This document shows, piece after piece, positions 26,148-35,222 of a DNA stretch of 64,000 bases. The notes under the pieces are model-generated. The model did not search any database. It had not been told where the DNA came from and worked only from the letters and a program-made list of their open reading frames with translations. Numbering within the stretch: position 1 is the stretch's first letter; every line of letters begins with the position of its first letter. A program made the position numbers and the translations under genes. The DNA is from Fibrobacter sp. UWR4. Lineage in GTDB: Bacteria > Fibrobacterota > Fibrobacteria > Fibrobacterales > Fibrobacteraceae. The stretch is from positions 62,001-126,000 of the forward strand of contig NZ_QGDU01000003.1 in NCBI RefSeq assembly GCF_003149045.1, in the 5' to 3' direction.

Positions 26148-27365
26148 ATGGATTTCAAGAAACTTTTTGGCGCGGGCGTGGTCGCCTCCCTGGCCTTGAT
26201 GGCCGGCTGTGGAGATGATTCCTCCAGTGCGCCTCAGGAATCCGCAAGGGAGCCGGTTGTTGACACCCTTTATGTTTTTTCCAAGGATACTGTTGTCCTG
26301 AACAATGTGGATACCCTGGTCCTGAATCATGTGGACACGGTAGTGGTTCGCGATACGGTCGTTAACCTGGATACCCTGATCCTGAATAACAAGGACACGG
26401 TGGTGGTTCGCGATACCCTTATGGGCCTTAATGGTGAAAGCTGCTCGGCAGAAGATACCGTAAGCAATGCCGGGGTAACGGGCTACAACATTACCTGCGG
26501 CACCAAGCGCGTGGGTACCCTGTGGAACGGCAAGGACGGTCAGGATGGTCTAAACGGATCTTCCGCTTACGAGCAGGCTGTGGCTGCCGGCTATGTGGGT
26601 ACCGAAGAAGAATGGGAAACCACCATCGCCAAGCGCATTAACCAGGATCATTTCGTGGACTTCCGCGATGGTCACGAATACAGAACCGTGAAGGTTGGCG
26701 ATCAGGTTTGGATGGCAGAAAACCTGAACTACAGATACCTGCAGGAAACGGAAGACTTCGACTCCTCCAGCTTCTGCCTGAATGGTCTTCCCGAAAATTG
26801 CGACAAGTATGGCCGCCTGTATTTCTATTCCGCCGCGATTGATTCCGCCGGCGTGTTGGACGATGTTGAATACGTATGTGGCAACGGTCTCTCCTGCGAA
26901 GACGAAATGCCGGAAATGGTCAGAGGTATCTGCCCCGAAGGTTGGCACCTGCCGGATACTACGGAGTTCCGCCAGCTGGTGAACTTCGTGGATGCAAGCG
27001 ACAACCAGTTCAAGGATGTCGCCGGCCTCAAGTCCGCCTACGGCTGGATCTACAGGGAAACTCATATTGCAGGCCAGAAGGTCATCTACGGCGGTAACGG
27101 TACGGACATCTATGGCTACGAGGCATATCCCGCTGGTCACGGAAGCCTGGATCTTGGCGCTACCCTCAAGTACGAAAACGAAGGTACGGATGGCTTCTTC
27201 TGGACGTTCAATCCCGAAGTGGATGATCCGACCAAGGCCCATCAGGTTCGCTTTACCCAGTACTACGGCATCTTCGGGGCCATGGCCAAGAGCGACGCCG
27301 CTTCTATCCGTTGCGTCAAGGATCCCGTAAAGGTTCCTGGCGAAGATGACGAGGATGAAGAATAA
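26148..27365 (+). CDS. FISUMP-domain lipoprotein with Val-Asp-Thr repeats
   Basis: The signal and lipobox (ALMAGCGDDSSS) anchor a 405-residue protein. Residues 38-95 hold a repetitive linker in which VDTLVLN, VDTVVVRDTV and VNLDTLILN recur. A glycine-rich DGQDGLNGSSAYEQAVAAGY segment follows, then the FISUMP domain (YRTVKVGDQVWMAENLNYRY, CPEGWHLPDTTEFRQLVNF, SIRCVKD). It is a larger paralogue of the gene at 23468-24361. The acidic C-terminus (EDDEDEE) is unusual. It probably lies on the cell surface; function unknown. Confidence 0.9.
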   Translation: MDFKKLFGAGVVASLALMAGCGDDSSSAPQESAREPVVDTLYVFSKDTVVLNNVDTLVLNHVDTVVVRDTVVNLDTLILNNKDTVVVRDTLMGLNGESCSAEDTVSNAGVTGYNITCGTKRVGTLWNGKDGQDGLNGSSAYEQAVAAGYVGTEEEWETTIAKRINQDHFVDFRDGHEYRTVKVGDQVWMAENLNYRYLQETEDFDSSSFCLNGLPENCDKYGRLYFYSAAIDSAGVLDDVEYVCGNGLSCEDEMPEMVRGICPEGWHLPDTTEFRQLVNFVDASDNQFKDVAGLKSAYGWIYRETHIAGQKVIYGGNGTDIYGYEAYPAGHGSLDLGATLKYENEGTDGFFWTFNPEVDDPTKAHQVRFTQYYGIFGAMAKSDAASIRCVKDPVKVPGEDDEDEE

Positions 27366-27393
27366 CCCTCTGCCGTAAGAAAAATAAAACTAG

Positions 27394-27424
27394 ACGGGAG
27401 CCGCAAAAACGGTTCCCGTTTTCT
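27394..27424 (+). terminator. Terminator after the FISUMP gene
   Basis: ACGGGAGCCG (27394-27403) pairs with CGGTTCCCGT (27410-27419), then TTTCTGTTT. Confidence 0.88.
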
Positions 27425-27465
27425 GTTTAACAAGCTATATTTGCGGCGAGTACGGTGGTGTTTTT

Positions 27466-28047
27466 ATGAGTGATAACGTCAAGACTGGGATACTCGCTGT
27501 AGAGGACCCTTTCTATATCGAACAGAACATTGTTCCCATGAACGATAGAGGCATTTTCCGCCCCTATCCTCTGGAAGACGGTATCAACGCATTCCTGAAA
27601 CCGCTTGTAAAGAAGGAACGATTCGACAAGTACATTTCCTTCCAGTTTGACTATCAGAAAATTAGTGGCCGTATCGTCTACGAAAAGAAGGACTACAGCC
27701 ATCTGGTCTCTGCGTTCTCTGTCAAGTTCTTCCCTAAGGAAGACGAGTACGACGAAAATGACCTGCAGGAAGTATGCCGCCTGCTGTCCCTGAAACTTCA
27801 GGGATTGATCCAGGTGAAAATCTCCAACAAGAAGCTGATCAGTTTCATCAAGGGTGTGGAACTCAAGTCCAAGACTCCCAAGAAGCAGGACTTTACTTTC
27901 CACAAGCTTTTCGAACATGCCGCCAATACCGCCCAGGAATCCCTGCAGAAGTATATGGACGACCATTTTGATTTCTGGTTCGCCTGTGGCGAAAACGAAG
28001 CCGCAGAATGCAACGCAGTCTACGGCGACGCTGAACCAGAATACTAA
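27466..28047 (+). CDS. Hypothetical 193-residue protein
   Basis: Start ATG 27466. This is a soluble protein without signal or membrane segments. KKERFDKYISFQFDYQKISG and a Lys-rich middle (VELKSKTPKKQDFTFHKLF) are visible, then an acidic C-terminus (CGENEAAECNAVYGDAEPEY). I recognise no family. Codon use matches neighbours such as the FISUMP genes, so it is likely a resident gene. Bases 28048-28225 hold no gene. Confidence 0.6.
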   Translation: MSDNVKTGILAVEDPFYIEQNIVPMNDRGIFRPYPLEDGINAFLKPLVKKERFDKYISFQFDYQKISGRIVYEKKDYSHLVSAFSVKFFPKEDEYDENDLQEVCRLLSLKLQGLIQVKISNKKLISFIKGVELKSKTPKKQDFTFHKLFEHAANTAQESLQKYMDDHFDFWFACGENEAAECNAVYGDAEPEY

Positions 28048-28225
28048 CCTTCACGGGTGATGGAGTCCTGGTCGCTGTCATAGCGGCCGTTAAAAAAGGC
28101 TTCGTTAATGTTGCTGATGAACATGGACCAGTTTTACATCGGGAACGCTCTTCCAAATGAGAGAGAGTACCTGGGTGTTATCGTTTTGAGTTTACGAACA
28201 ATAAAGTCGATACGATATAGTGAGT

Positions 28226-29383
28226 ATGAAAGAACTGTTCCAGATCAAAGATTACATCAGAATTTCTTCTACAGACTATTTGGCTGAATTTAAGGATAAG
28301 CTTATCCATTTCGAGAAGCCCTCTCGTGATGTTAAGTATTGGTCTAGAAATTGCCATTCCCATGATGCCGATATTTTCCGAAAGTTTCTGGATGGAGTGA
28401 ACCTGCAGATTCATAGTAACGAGCTGACCGTGGAGCTGCCGAAGGAATTGGTGGGTCAAATTGATGATGCCGAGAAGATGGTCCAGTTCATTCCGCTCCC
28501 TCAAAAGATTCTGGATTGTTATAAAATAACCGTGCAGGTAGTCCCTGATTCCGTTCGTTGGAAAGCGGAAGGTCGCTGCATTAAAATCCAGTTTTCTACT
28601 CAGGTTTCCCTGGATAGCCCTATCACTCGTTTTGAAGAAAAGGAATTGAGGCGTGGTGTCTGGTGCTGTGCTACCAATGCCCTAAAAGTCGTCAGAGAGA
28701 TTATGCTGGACCCTGATAACGTGGAATATTTTTCCGCCGCTCATGACAGCTATCTTATCAGGAAGTCAATGGATGAATCGGTTCAGCGTCGAAAATTCTA
28801 TTTGATGTACCACGATTATGCTCGCCCGACTGAACGTGGCTTGGAATCTGTGGCAAAAAACTTTTCATCTGGGATTGTGTTTCCCGAGGAAATGGATTTC
28901 CCCTTAGGGGGTAAAGGTTATCGATTTGAAAAGCATCCGTACAGCTATTCTCCCTATGTCCGTTTTAGCGGCTACCGTATTGATGCCTACGGATCCTTTA
29001 AATCTGGTGAGGATGCCCGGCTTTATTTGCAGTCTCTGGAAGTTGCCTTGCGCATGAGTCTGGACGCTGTTGATGCCCATCAGGAAGGTCGGCTGGATTT
29101 GCAATTTGAAATTCACGAAGGAACTTTCACGTTTTTCGTCGATGAACGTGAATTGAAAACTTCCAAAATTGCGGAATTGAAAAAAGAACTTCGCTTCCGT
29201 GCAGAAAACATCCGGTCCATTCTTGAATTCCTGACAAAGGAACTGGAAGTCGAAAAGACTCCCGAGAAGAGTATGGAAGAAATACTTTTGGACTACATCT
29301 TCTATAAAATCTGGCTGGATCCGTTATCCTATACTGACGACTCGGTGGGTCCGTTCCGAAAATATGCGTTACAGCTGGTGTAA
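28226..29383 (+). CDS. Hypothetical 385-residue protein
   Basis: ATG 28226 is preferred over an upstream GTG at 28220. No family is recognised. The protein is soluble and mixed alpha/beta, with YCDG-free, aromatic-rich blocks such as GYRFEKHPYSYSPYVRFSGY in the middle and a charged helix (KIAELKKELRFRAENIRSIL) near the end. It has no signal peptide. A terminator follows at once, so it is the last gene of its transcript. Confidence 0.6.
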   Translation: MKELFQIKDYIRISSTDYLAEFKDKLIHFEKPSRDVKYWSRNCHSHDADIFRKFLDGVNLQIHSNELTVELPKELVGQIDDAEKMVQFIPLPQKILDCYKITVQVVPDSVRWKAEGRCIKIQFSTQVSLDSPITRFEEKELRRGVWCCATNALKVVREIMLDPDNVEYFSAAHDSYLIRKSMDESVQRRKFYLMYHDYARPTERGLESVAKNFSSGIVFPEEMDFPLGGKGYRFEKHPYSYSPYVRFSGYRIDAYGSFKSGEDARLYLQSLEVALRMSLDAVDAHQEGRLDLQFEIHEGTFTFFVDERELKTSKIAELKKELRFRAENIRSILEFLTKELEVEKTPEKSMEEILLDYIFYKIWLDPLSYTDDSVGPFRKYALQLV

Positions 29384-29388
29384 ACAGA

Positions 29389-29416
29389 AAAGGTCCCCTG
29401 AAAAGGGGGCCTTTGG
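29389..29416. terminator. Shared terminator between convergent genes
   Basis: AAAGGTCCCC (29389-29398) pairs with GGGGGCCTTT (29405-29414). It sits between two converging stops. The right arm region is also the start of the duplicated block seen again at 33451. Confidence 0.75.
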
Positions 29417-29421
29417 GGCTG

Positions 29422-30063
29422 TTATGCAGCCATGAGCATGGTCTGGATTTCGCCGGACAGCTGCTGCGGCAGCATATGAGATGTCCTTTTCAGAATGTTT
29501 CGGATTCCGACAGTGGTGTAGCCAGTCTGTCTGGCCACATCGTTAATGGGACTTTTAACCCCGCGGACCATAGCGTTATAGAACAGTCTGGCTACAGACC
29601 ATTCGGTAGAGTTCGGGTCCAGAGCTTCCAGCACTTTTTCGAGACTGTCCTTAAAATAGACCTGACTAGAATCTTCTGCGGGAGCTTCCAGAGATTCTGC
29701 CAGATCACCGTTATCGATGACATAGCGTTCACTGTGGGTAGCGTTATTTCTCTTCAGAGTCATGAATGCAAACCTGATTTTCGCATTAATGAATGTCATA
29801 ATGCTGGAGCCGGTGAAATCGTAGAGTTTCATAGCGTCGTATGCGGCCAGCACACCTTCGGACACACAGTCATCCTTCAGATCGTAACCCAGAGCGTAGT
29901 CGTAGCAGATTCTGTGGGCGTGGAATCTGGAGATTTTAGTGATTTCCTCCAGATGGTTAGTGATGAACTCTGCGCCGGCTTCCAGATTACCTTCCTGAAA
30001 CTTCTTAACCAGAGAGAGATCGGTGAGAGTCATCTTATCGTTCATGTTGTTCTTCTTAGCCAT
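29422..30063 (-). CDS. Sigma-70-like transcription factor (short)
   Basis: The 213-residue protein resembles a sigma factor. Region-2-like helices lie at residues 17-95 (LVKKFQEGNLEAGAEFI, DDCVSEGVLAAYDAMKLYDF, SIMTFINAKIRFAF). A middle acidic part carries NGDLAESLEAPAEDSS. A region-4-like HTH closes it (PINDVARQTGYTTVGIRNIL). It could direct RNA polymerase or act as a regulator; targets are unknown. RBS AGGAG lies just before ATG 30063. A second copy without the first about 67 residues lies at 33466-33905, cut by the prophage. Bases 30064-30481 have no gene; they hold ATCGAA direct repeats (30170-30235) and a weak hairpin near 30380. Confidence 0.65.
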   Translation of the reverse strand: MAKKNNMNDKMTLTDLSLVKKFQEGNLEAGAEFITNHLEEITKISRFHAHRICYDYALGYDLKDDCVSEGVLAAYDAMKLYDFTGSSIMTFINAKIRFAFMTLKRNNATHSERYVIDNGDLAESLEAPAEDSSQVYFKDSLEKVLEALDPNSTEWSVARLFYNAMVRGVKSPINDVARQTGYTTVGIRNILKRTSHMLPQQLSGEIQTMLMAA

Positions 30064-30481
30064 TGTGTTTTCTCCTATTTAAAAATCAGCAAAAAGTCGC
30101 GGGTGAAAAGTTTATCGTTTCGAGGAACGAAAAAGTAAAGTGGAAAAATGGGGCCGGCGAGAGTTCAAAAAATCGAAGGCCGGAAAATCGAAAGGGGCGA
30201 GGCGCGGAAACATCGAAAGGCCAGGGTTTCGATTTTTTAAAAACGTATGTATGGGAAATTTTTTTAGAAAATAGAGCGCGGGGCTATTTAATCATTCTGA
30301 TGAAATAAAAAATACATTTTTCAAGTGCTGGTCAGATGTCACAATATGACATTTTCAAAAGCGGCAACAGAGAGAAGAATAGGTTCCCTGAAAAGGGTTC
30401 CTATTATATATGAGTACCTAGATTTAAAAAGTATTACATTTATATATATAGATGCGATAAATAGGTAAAAGAGGAATCGCT

Positions 30482-32020
30482 ATGGCTTTTGAACCTAAAA
30501 CTGGATTGTCCAAATCTAAATACACCAACTTTTGCAAGTGTCCCAAGAATCTTTGGTTGAACACCTATCGTCCTGATCTGGCTGAAATTTCGGCGTCGGC
30601 GCAAAAACGTTTTGAAATCGGAAATCAGGTGGGTGACCTGGCCATGAAAATTTTCGGCGACTTCGTGGAAGTGACTACCTATGTTGACAATTCTCCGGAA
30701 AAAGGCCTTGACTATTCTGCCATGATCCAGAAGACCAAGGAATGCTTGGCTAATAATGTACAGAATATCTGCGAAGCATCTTTTAGTTATGAAGGTTGCT
30801 ACTGTGCCGTGGATATTTTGCGTAAGACAGAAATTGGCTACGAAATTTATGAAGTAAAAAGCTCCAGTGACAGTAAGGACGAAATGTCAAAGATGCAGTG
30901 CTATGCCCAGGACATTGCTCTGCAGAAATATGTTTTGGAACATTGCGGCATTCATGTGGTTGGAACCTATCTGGTTCGCATCAATCATGAATATGTTCTG
31001 GAAGGTGATCTTGACGTAAAGCGCCTTTTTAGTATTAAGGATATGTCCGAATACGTGGCCAGTGAATATGCGCACATTGAGGAAAATATCCAGAAAGCCC
31101 GCCAGACTCTTTCCTCCGAGACGGAACCACAGGTTCCTATCAGCAAAAGCTGCTCAAGCCCTTATGACTGCAATTTTTGGGGGTACTGTACAAGCCAAAT
31201 GCCCAAACCCTCGGTCCTTGATTTGTACGATGACCGCAGGGGAGTGCGTTGGCAGTGTATTCAGCAGGGAAGGTATGAGTTTTCTGAACTTAGGAATGAA
31301 CGCTTGAACGATGTCCAGCGCATGATTGTCGATTGTACTATTGAAAATCGGGAACATATTGACAAACATCAGCTTCAGGAATTTATAAGTGGGCTGACCT
31401 ATCCCTTGTATTTCTTTGATTTTGAATCAGTGCAGCCGACCGTTCCTGTGTTCCAGAATACCCGCCCTTATCAGCAGATTCCCTTCCAGTATTCGCTGCA
31501 TATCCAGAATGAACCTGGTGCAGCTCCTACTCATAAGGAATTTCTGGCGGAGTCCGGGGAAAATCCCTTGCGAAAGATTGCCGAAAGCATCTGTCGGGAT
31601 ATACCGAGGGATGCTTGCGTGGTGGCGTATAACATGAATTTTGAAAAGGCCCGCCTTAAGGAACTGGCCTCCATGTTCCCGGACCTGTCGGAACATTTGA
31701 TGAATATCCACGACCATATTAAGGATTTGCTGGAACCGTTCAAGAAGGGCTTTTGCTACATGCCTGCCATGAACAATTCCTTCTCCATCAAGTCGGTGCT
31801 GCCTGCCCTTTTCCCCAATGATCCGGAATTGGACTACCATAACCTTGACGGAGTCCACAATGGCGTGGAGGCTTCGGATATTTTCCTGAAAATCAAGGAT
31901 ATGAGTCCTGAAGACGCCGCCCGTACTAGGCAAAATCTCCTGGATTATTGTGGCCTAGATACTTTTGCCCTTGTAAAAGTACTAGACAAATTGTGGGAGA
32001 TTTCCGATAAGAGAGTATAA
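30482..32020 (+). CDS. DUF2779 family RecB-like nuclease
   Basis: The 512-residue protein opens GLSKSKYTNFCKCPKNLW, the Cys-containing start of RecB-like nucleases with an iron-sulfur cluster. Catalytic residues are visible in CYCAVDILRK and YEIYEVKSSS (D and E-x-K). CSSPYDCNFWGYC supplies further cysteines. The second half is a DUF2779 RNase H-like region (LYFFDFESVQPTVPVF, CVVAYNMNFEKARLKELA, LDYCGLDTFALVKVLDKL), resembling a DEDD exonuclease. It is probably a DNA repair or defence nuclease. RBS AGAGGA before ATG 30482. Confidence 0.88.
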   Translation: MAFEPKTGLSKSKYTNFCKCPKNLWLNTYRPDLAEISASAQKRFEIGNQVGDLAMKIFGDFVEVTTYVDNSPEKGLDYSAMIQKTKECLANNVQNICEASFSYEGCYCAVDILRKTEIGYEIYEVKSSSDSKDEMSKMQCYAQDIALQKYVLEHCGIHVVGTYLVRINHEYVLEGDLDVKRLFSIKDMSEYVASEYAHIEENIQKARQTLSSETEPQVPISKSCSSPYDCNFWGYCTSQMPKPSVLDLYDDRRGVRWQCIQQGRYEFSELRNERLNDVQRMIVDCTIENREHIDKHQLQEFISGLTYPLYFFDFESVQPTVPVFQNTRPYQQIPFQYSLHIQNEPGAAPTHKEFLAESGENPLRKIAESICRDIPRDACVVAYNMNFEKARLKELASMFPDLSEHLMNIHDHIKDLLEPFKKGFCYMPAMNNSFSIKSVLPALFPNDPELDYHNLDGVHNGVEASDIFLKIKDMSPEDAARTRQNLLDYCGLDTFALVKVLDKLWEISDKRV

Positions 32021-32105
32021 TCTCTTTGAGGGGCTAAGTTTCCGCAATATTGAAATTCAAATCCTTGGTCTAGGACAAGAATCTCGAGGTTTTAGGGCGC
32101 AAACA

Positions 32106-32240
32106 ATGATGCGAAGCTTTAATCTTGTAAATGAAAACAAGGGCGTTTTATGTGGCCAAACGGTTGATCATGCTCTAGCGCATTCTGATGGATATGTGCG
32201 TGTGGCTGTTGATTTTATACTGCGGCATCTAGAAAGCTAG
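32106..32240 (+). CDS. Possible 44-residue ORF or gene tail fragment
   Basis: The frame ending TAG 32240 stays open upstream to before 32004 without an ATG until 32106. It reads GLGQESRGFRAQTMMRSFNL and so on, like the C-terminal end of a larger protein. There is no ribosome-binding site. It is best seen as a remnant of a lost gene. Confidence 0.3.
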   Translation: MMRSFNLVNENKGVLCGQTVDHALAHSDGYVRVAVDFILRHLES

Positions 32241-32256
32241 AAGTGAAACTCTGTCA

Positions 32257-32287
32257 CCCCCGACCTGATCGGGGGGGGGGCTCTTTT
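32257..32287 (+). terminator. Hairpin with a G10 run
   Basis: CCCCCGA (32257-32263) pairs with TCGGGGG (32269-32275) inside a ten-G tract, followed by CTCTTTT. The homopolymer is error-prone in sequencing. Confidence 0.6.
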
Positions 32288-32437
32288 ATTCGGGGATAAA
32301 ATAAAGCAACGCATGTTCTAATATGCGCTGCAATGTAGAGATCGTGCTTGAGATCGGCAAGGTTAGAATATTTTGTTTGACATTTTATTATCTCCGTTAC
32401 GATAATAAGATGCTTTAAAACATTAGGAGATGAAATT

Positions 32438-32740
32438 ATGACCGAAGCGCAGTATAAAAGTGCAATCGCGACTGTTGGTAAGTGGGCTTTTTTGCAGGCC
32501 TACGAACTCGTGAAGAATTGGAATGGTGAAGACAAGCCGGGGCTTGTGCGACGTGTTTTCAATTTGGGACAAGACCGGGATGAAGCCTGGTCTCAAGCTC
32601 GAGTGAACGGCATTCTAAGAATCATTGATGGCGAAATGGACCGTAGGGCCCTGGAAGAAATTCGTGATTCCACATATGTGAACAATCAGCATCCTGAAGC
32701 TCACGATATGGCCGAAGCCTTGATTCAGAGATACTTTTAG
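32438..32740 (+). CDS. Hypothetical 100-residue protein
   Basis: The protein is small, helical and charged: SAIATVGKWAFLQAYELVKN and QARVNGILRIIDGEMDRRAL. TAGGAGATG signals lie just before ATG 32438. A promoter of the TTGACA type (32379, ttgacatttt) lies about 60 bases upstream. I recognise no family. It stands between a remnant and an aspartic-protease-like gene. Confidence 0.55.
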   Translation: MTEAQYKSAIATVGKWAFLQAYELVKNWNGEDKPGLVRRVFNLGQDRDEAWSQARVNGILRIIDGEMDRRALEEIRDSTYVNNQHPEAHDMAEALIQRYF

Positions 32741-32787
32741 TTATATAAGTTTATTTCATTGTAAGGATCAGTAGTTCCATACCTTCG

Positions 32788-33414
32788 TTATTGGCAGATC
32801 ACTCGTTGATTCCTGAAATCAATGAGGATCTTGAAATGGTTCAGGAGGGCTCCGCCCAGGACTCCTCCAATTCCTTGGAGTCCGTTACGAACGTGTTGCG
32901 GCGGCAGGCATAGCTCTGTGATGTAGGTTTTGCCTGCGAAAGTAACGGGGACGTTGTAGGCGGGGGATTCAAGGCGACCGAGCATGGGGTTGTAATCCTT
33001 GACGTAACGGGTGGGGCCTGCTGTCAAAATTTCAGGAGGAATCCAGGATTCGTCTACGTAGGAGTGGGGTGCTCCTGTGTCAAAAATGAAGACGTGTTCC
33101 TTGCCGTTGGCAGTCATTTCCATTCGGATCGAGTTGTTGATGAGACGGTAATTTACCGCGGTCCCCTCAAAGGCGATGGGGTTTGTATCTATGTAGAGCT
33201 TTTTCCCGGGCAGATCAATAAGGATATCGTAGTCGCACAGACGGGGATAACCACGAACTTCGGCAATAACATGGCCAACATTCTCGAAAACATTGGAGTT
33301 GATCATGTGTTTCGGGTATTCGGACAGGGGGCAACCTGTGTCCAGCAGAACTTTCCTGCCGTTTTCCACAAAAACAACATTTCCATTAGCGTCTAATAAA
33401 TCGTAAGTATTCAT
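32788..33414 (-). CDS. Retropepsin-like aspartic protease with two DTG motifs
   Basis: ATG 33414 has GAGG at a good distance; the frame extends ten codons more without such a signal. In 208 residues two catalytic-type motifs are visible: VLLDTGCPLS near residue 22 and VFIFDTGAPHSYVD near 108. Each is followed by hydrophobic strands, and GGVLGGALLNHF near 185 resembles the second hydrophobic-Gly loop. A single chain with both halves is like pepsin rather than the dimeric retropepsins. It has no signal peptide, so it likely acts in the cytoplasm. Substrate unknown. Confidence 0.75.
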   Translation of the reverse strand: MNTYDLLDANGNVVFVENGRKVLLDTGCPLSEYPKHMINSNVFENVGHVIAEVRGYPRLCDYDILIDLPGKKLYIDTNPIAFEGTAVNYRLINNSIRMEMTANGKEHVFIFDTGAPHSYVDESWIPPEILTAGPTRYVKDYNPMLGRLESPAYNVPVTFAGKTYITELCLPPQHVRNGLQGIGGVLGGALLNHFKILIDFRNQRVICQ

Positions 33415-33450
33415 AAATTGCCTCGCGTGGTACGAATCGCTCAAAAAATG

Positions 33451-33905
33451 GGGCCTTTGGGGCTGTTATGCAGCCATGAGCATGGTCTGGATTTCGCCGG
33501 ACAGCTGCTGCGGCAGCATATGAGATGTCCTTTTCAGAATGTTTCGGATTCCGACAGTGGTGTAGCCGGTCTGTTCCGCCACATAGTTAATGGGGCTTTT
33601 AACCCCGCGGACCATGGCGTTATAGAACAGTCTGGCTACAGACCATTCGGTAGAGTTCGGGTCCAGAGCTTCCAGCACTTTTTCGAGACTGTCCTTAAAA
33701 TAGACCTGACTAGAATCTTCTGCGGGAGCTTCCAGAGATTCTGCCAGATCACCGTTATCGATGACATAGCGTTCACTGTGGGTAGCGTTATTTCTCTTCA
33801 GAGTCATGAATGCAAACCTGATTTTCGCATTAATGAATGTCATAATGCTGGAGCCGGTGAAATCGTAGAGTTTCATAGCGTCGTATGCGGCCAGCACACC
33901 TTCGG
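33451..33905 (-). pseudogene. Second copy of the sigma-like gene, truncated at the prophage end
   Basis: The DNA is nearly identical to 29405-29863 for about 455 bases (few differences, e.g. NDVARQ becomes NYVAEQ). It then breaks abruptly after TTCGG at 33905. The coding part 33466-33905 lacks the first about 67 residues and has no start. The breakpoint coincides with the start of the phage-type end sequence, so the missing 5' part may lie beyond the right end of the prophage. Confidence 0.85.
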
Positions 33906-33921
33906 TATGCCAAAGCGGAAT

Positions 33922-34235
33922 AAATGAGAGAAAGAATCGTGAGGAAATGCTTTGGTAAATTGGCCTTTTTTGTTTGTTTTGGCCGTTTTTGCCTTGAAAT
34001 TTCTCTCATTTAGGTGGAAAATTATGTGCTGATGAATTTTGCCGTTTTTTCGCTAAATTTGCCGATTTGCGTTAAGACGTGCATTTTTCTCTCACGAAAT
34101 TGAAATTTACTGAAAAGCCCTTGAATGGGCTTTTTTTGTTTGTTTTAGGCGTTTTGAATGTCTGTTGAATTTAGGGGGTGAGGAAATTTCAAGAGGAACA
34201 CTTTTTTACTTGAATCGGTTTCGTGAGAGAAAATT
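33922..34235. repeat. Five related short motifs at the prophage left end (candidate transposase sites)
   Basis: AAATGAGAGAAA at 33922-33933 is repeated inverted at 34000-34011. TTTCGTGAGAGAAAA at 34219-34233 is repeated inverted at 34085-34099. GTGAGGAAAT occurs at 33939 and 34179. All share a GTGAG(A)GAAA core. Mu-type transposases bind several such sites near each end. Region 33906-34434 has no gene. Confidence 0.6.
34113..34137 (+). terminator. Terminator in the prophage left end
   Basis: AAAAGCCC (34113-34120), loop TTGAAT, GGGCTTTT (34127-34134), then more T. Confidence 0.85.
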
Positions 34236-34403
34236 TAATGTTAAAAAATCGCAGAAAACTTAACATAAAAGCCCGGGTTGAAACCTTGGCTTTGTTAATG
34301 TATATTTTGTGATAAGGACGAAATGTTGATTACAGAGTATTCTCTTTTTGGGAAGTAGACGTCCATTCGGTTTAGGCCGATCTCTGACACCATCAACAAA
34401 ATG

Positions 34404-34428
34404 GCCACGGGTGGAACCGTGGCTTTTC
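34404..34428. terminator. Terminator of the early phage operon
   Basis: GCCACGG (34404-34410) and CCGTGGC (34417-34423) lie just past the last leftward early gene (ends 34435). T-rich on the + side and moderately so on the - side. Confidence 0.65.
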
Positions 34429-34434
34429 TTATTG

Positions 34435-35217
34435 TTACTTGGTTTGAGTTTCTTTTTTTCGTTTGAGTAGCTGGCTGTATTCTTCGATGGTTGGAACCTG
34501 GAGTGTTCCTTTGCCGTATGGATTGGGTGATCTCATGTTTGGGCAGCCTGTTCCAAGGTTCTTTGATGTCTGGTATTTCTTGACCATTTCTTTTACTTCG
34601 AAGGCGTTGAAGGGATATTCAAAGCGTTCAAAGCCATAGAAGCTGAGGACGGTGCCGATGGCTGGGTCTTTAAATGTGAGGTCTTTTTTTTGCTTTGCCA
34701 GGTCTGCCGTTTTCTTGAGGAGCAAGGGCAGCAGGAGTTCTAGCTGGGCGGTTTCTTCGGTGTTCTGGGGTTTGCTTGCGCTGAAGTCCTTCCAGTTCCT
34801 GAGGGCTGCTTTCCAATCGGCCAGAGGAATGCCGTTCTTCATTTTCCAGCCGCTCATGGCATAGTAGTTGTAGAATCGCTTGGCGCAGTCTTCGGATCGT
34901 CCGATGCTCAGGGCGTATTCGATGGCTTCTGCTTCGCTTGAAGGCTTATTCCCGGAATTTGTGCGGGTGTTCTTGCCGCTTCTCTTGACACTTACCGCGC
35001 AGTAGTCGTCCTTGATGCCATCGGAGTCCTCTGAATGGCAGATGAAGGTGATCCTTACGGTGAGGCTTCGGCCTGTTTCCTTGCCGTTGTCCAGCTCGAA
35101 TAGGATGAGGCGGTCGCCTGTTGTGTAAAGGCGGTCCACCTTGTAGATTATAAAGGTAAGCTCGCCGTTTAGAAGGGCTTCAAATTCCCTTTTCTTGACT
35201 TTCAAGATGTGTTCCAT
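34435..35217 (-). CDS. DUF3850/ASCH-like domain fused to a replication-protein-type C-terminal motif
   Basis: The 260-residue protein opens HILKVKKREFEALLNGELTF and continues YTTGDRLILFE, the pattern of DUF3850 (ASCH/PUA superfamily, predicted RNA or nucleotide binding). After a linker, RFYNYYAMSGWKMKNGIPLADWKAALRNW matches in style the C-terminal tail of phage replication/DnaT-like proteins. The remainder is unrecognised and basic at the end. It is the last gene of the leftward early operon, next to another ASCH-type gene. Confidence 0.65.
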   Translation of the reverse strand: MEHILKVKKREFEALLNGELTFIIYKVDRLYTTGDRLILFELDNGKETGRSLTVRITFICHSEDSDGIKDDYCAVSVKRSGKNTRTNSGNKPSSEAEAIEYALSIGRSEDCAKRFYNYYAMSGWKMKNGIPLADWKAALRNWKDFSASKPQNTEETAQLELLLPLLLKKTADLAKQKKDLTFKDPAIGTVLSFYGFERFEYPFNAFEVKEMVKKYQTSKNLGTGCPNMRSPNPYGKGTLQVPTIEEYSQLLKRKKETQTK

Positions 35218-35222
35218 GGTGG

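Noticed and set aside
29413-30138. 241-codon ORF on the + strand
   Set aside because: Shadow of the sigma-like gene; the same shadow recurs at the duplicated copy.
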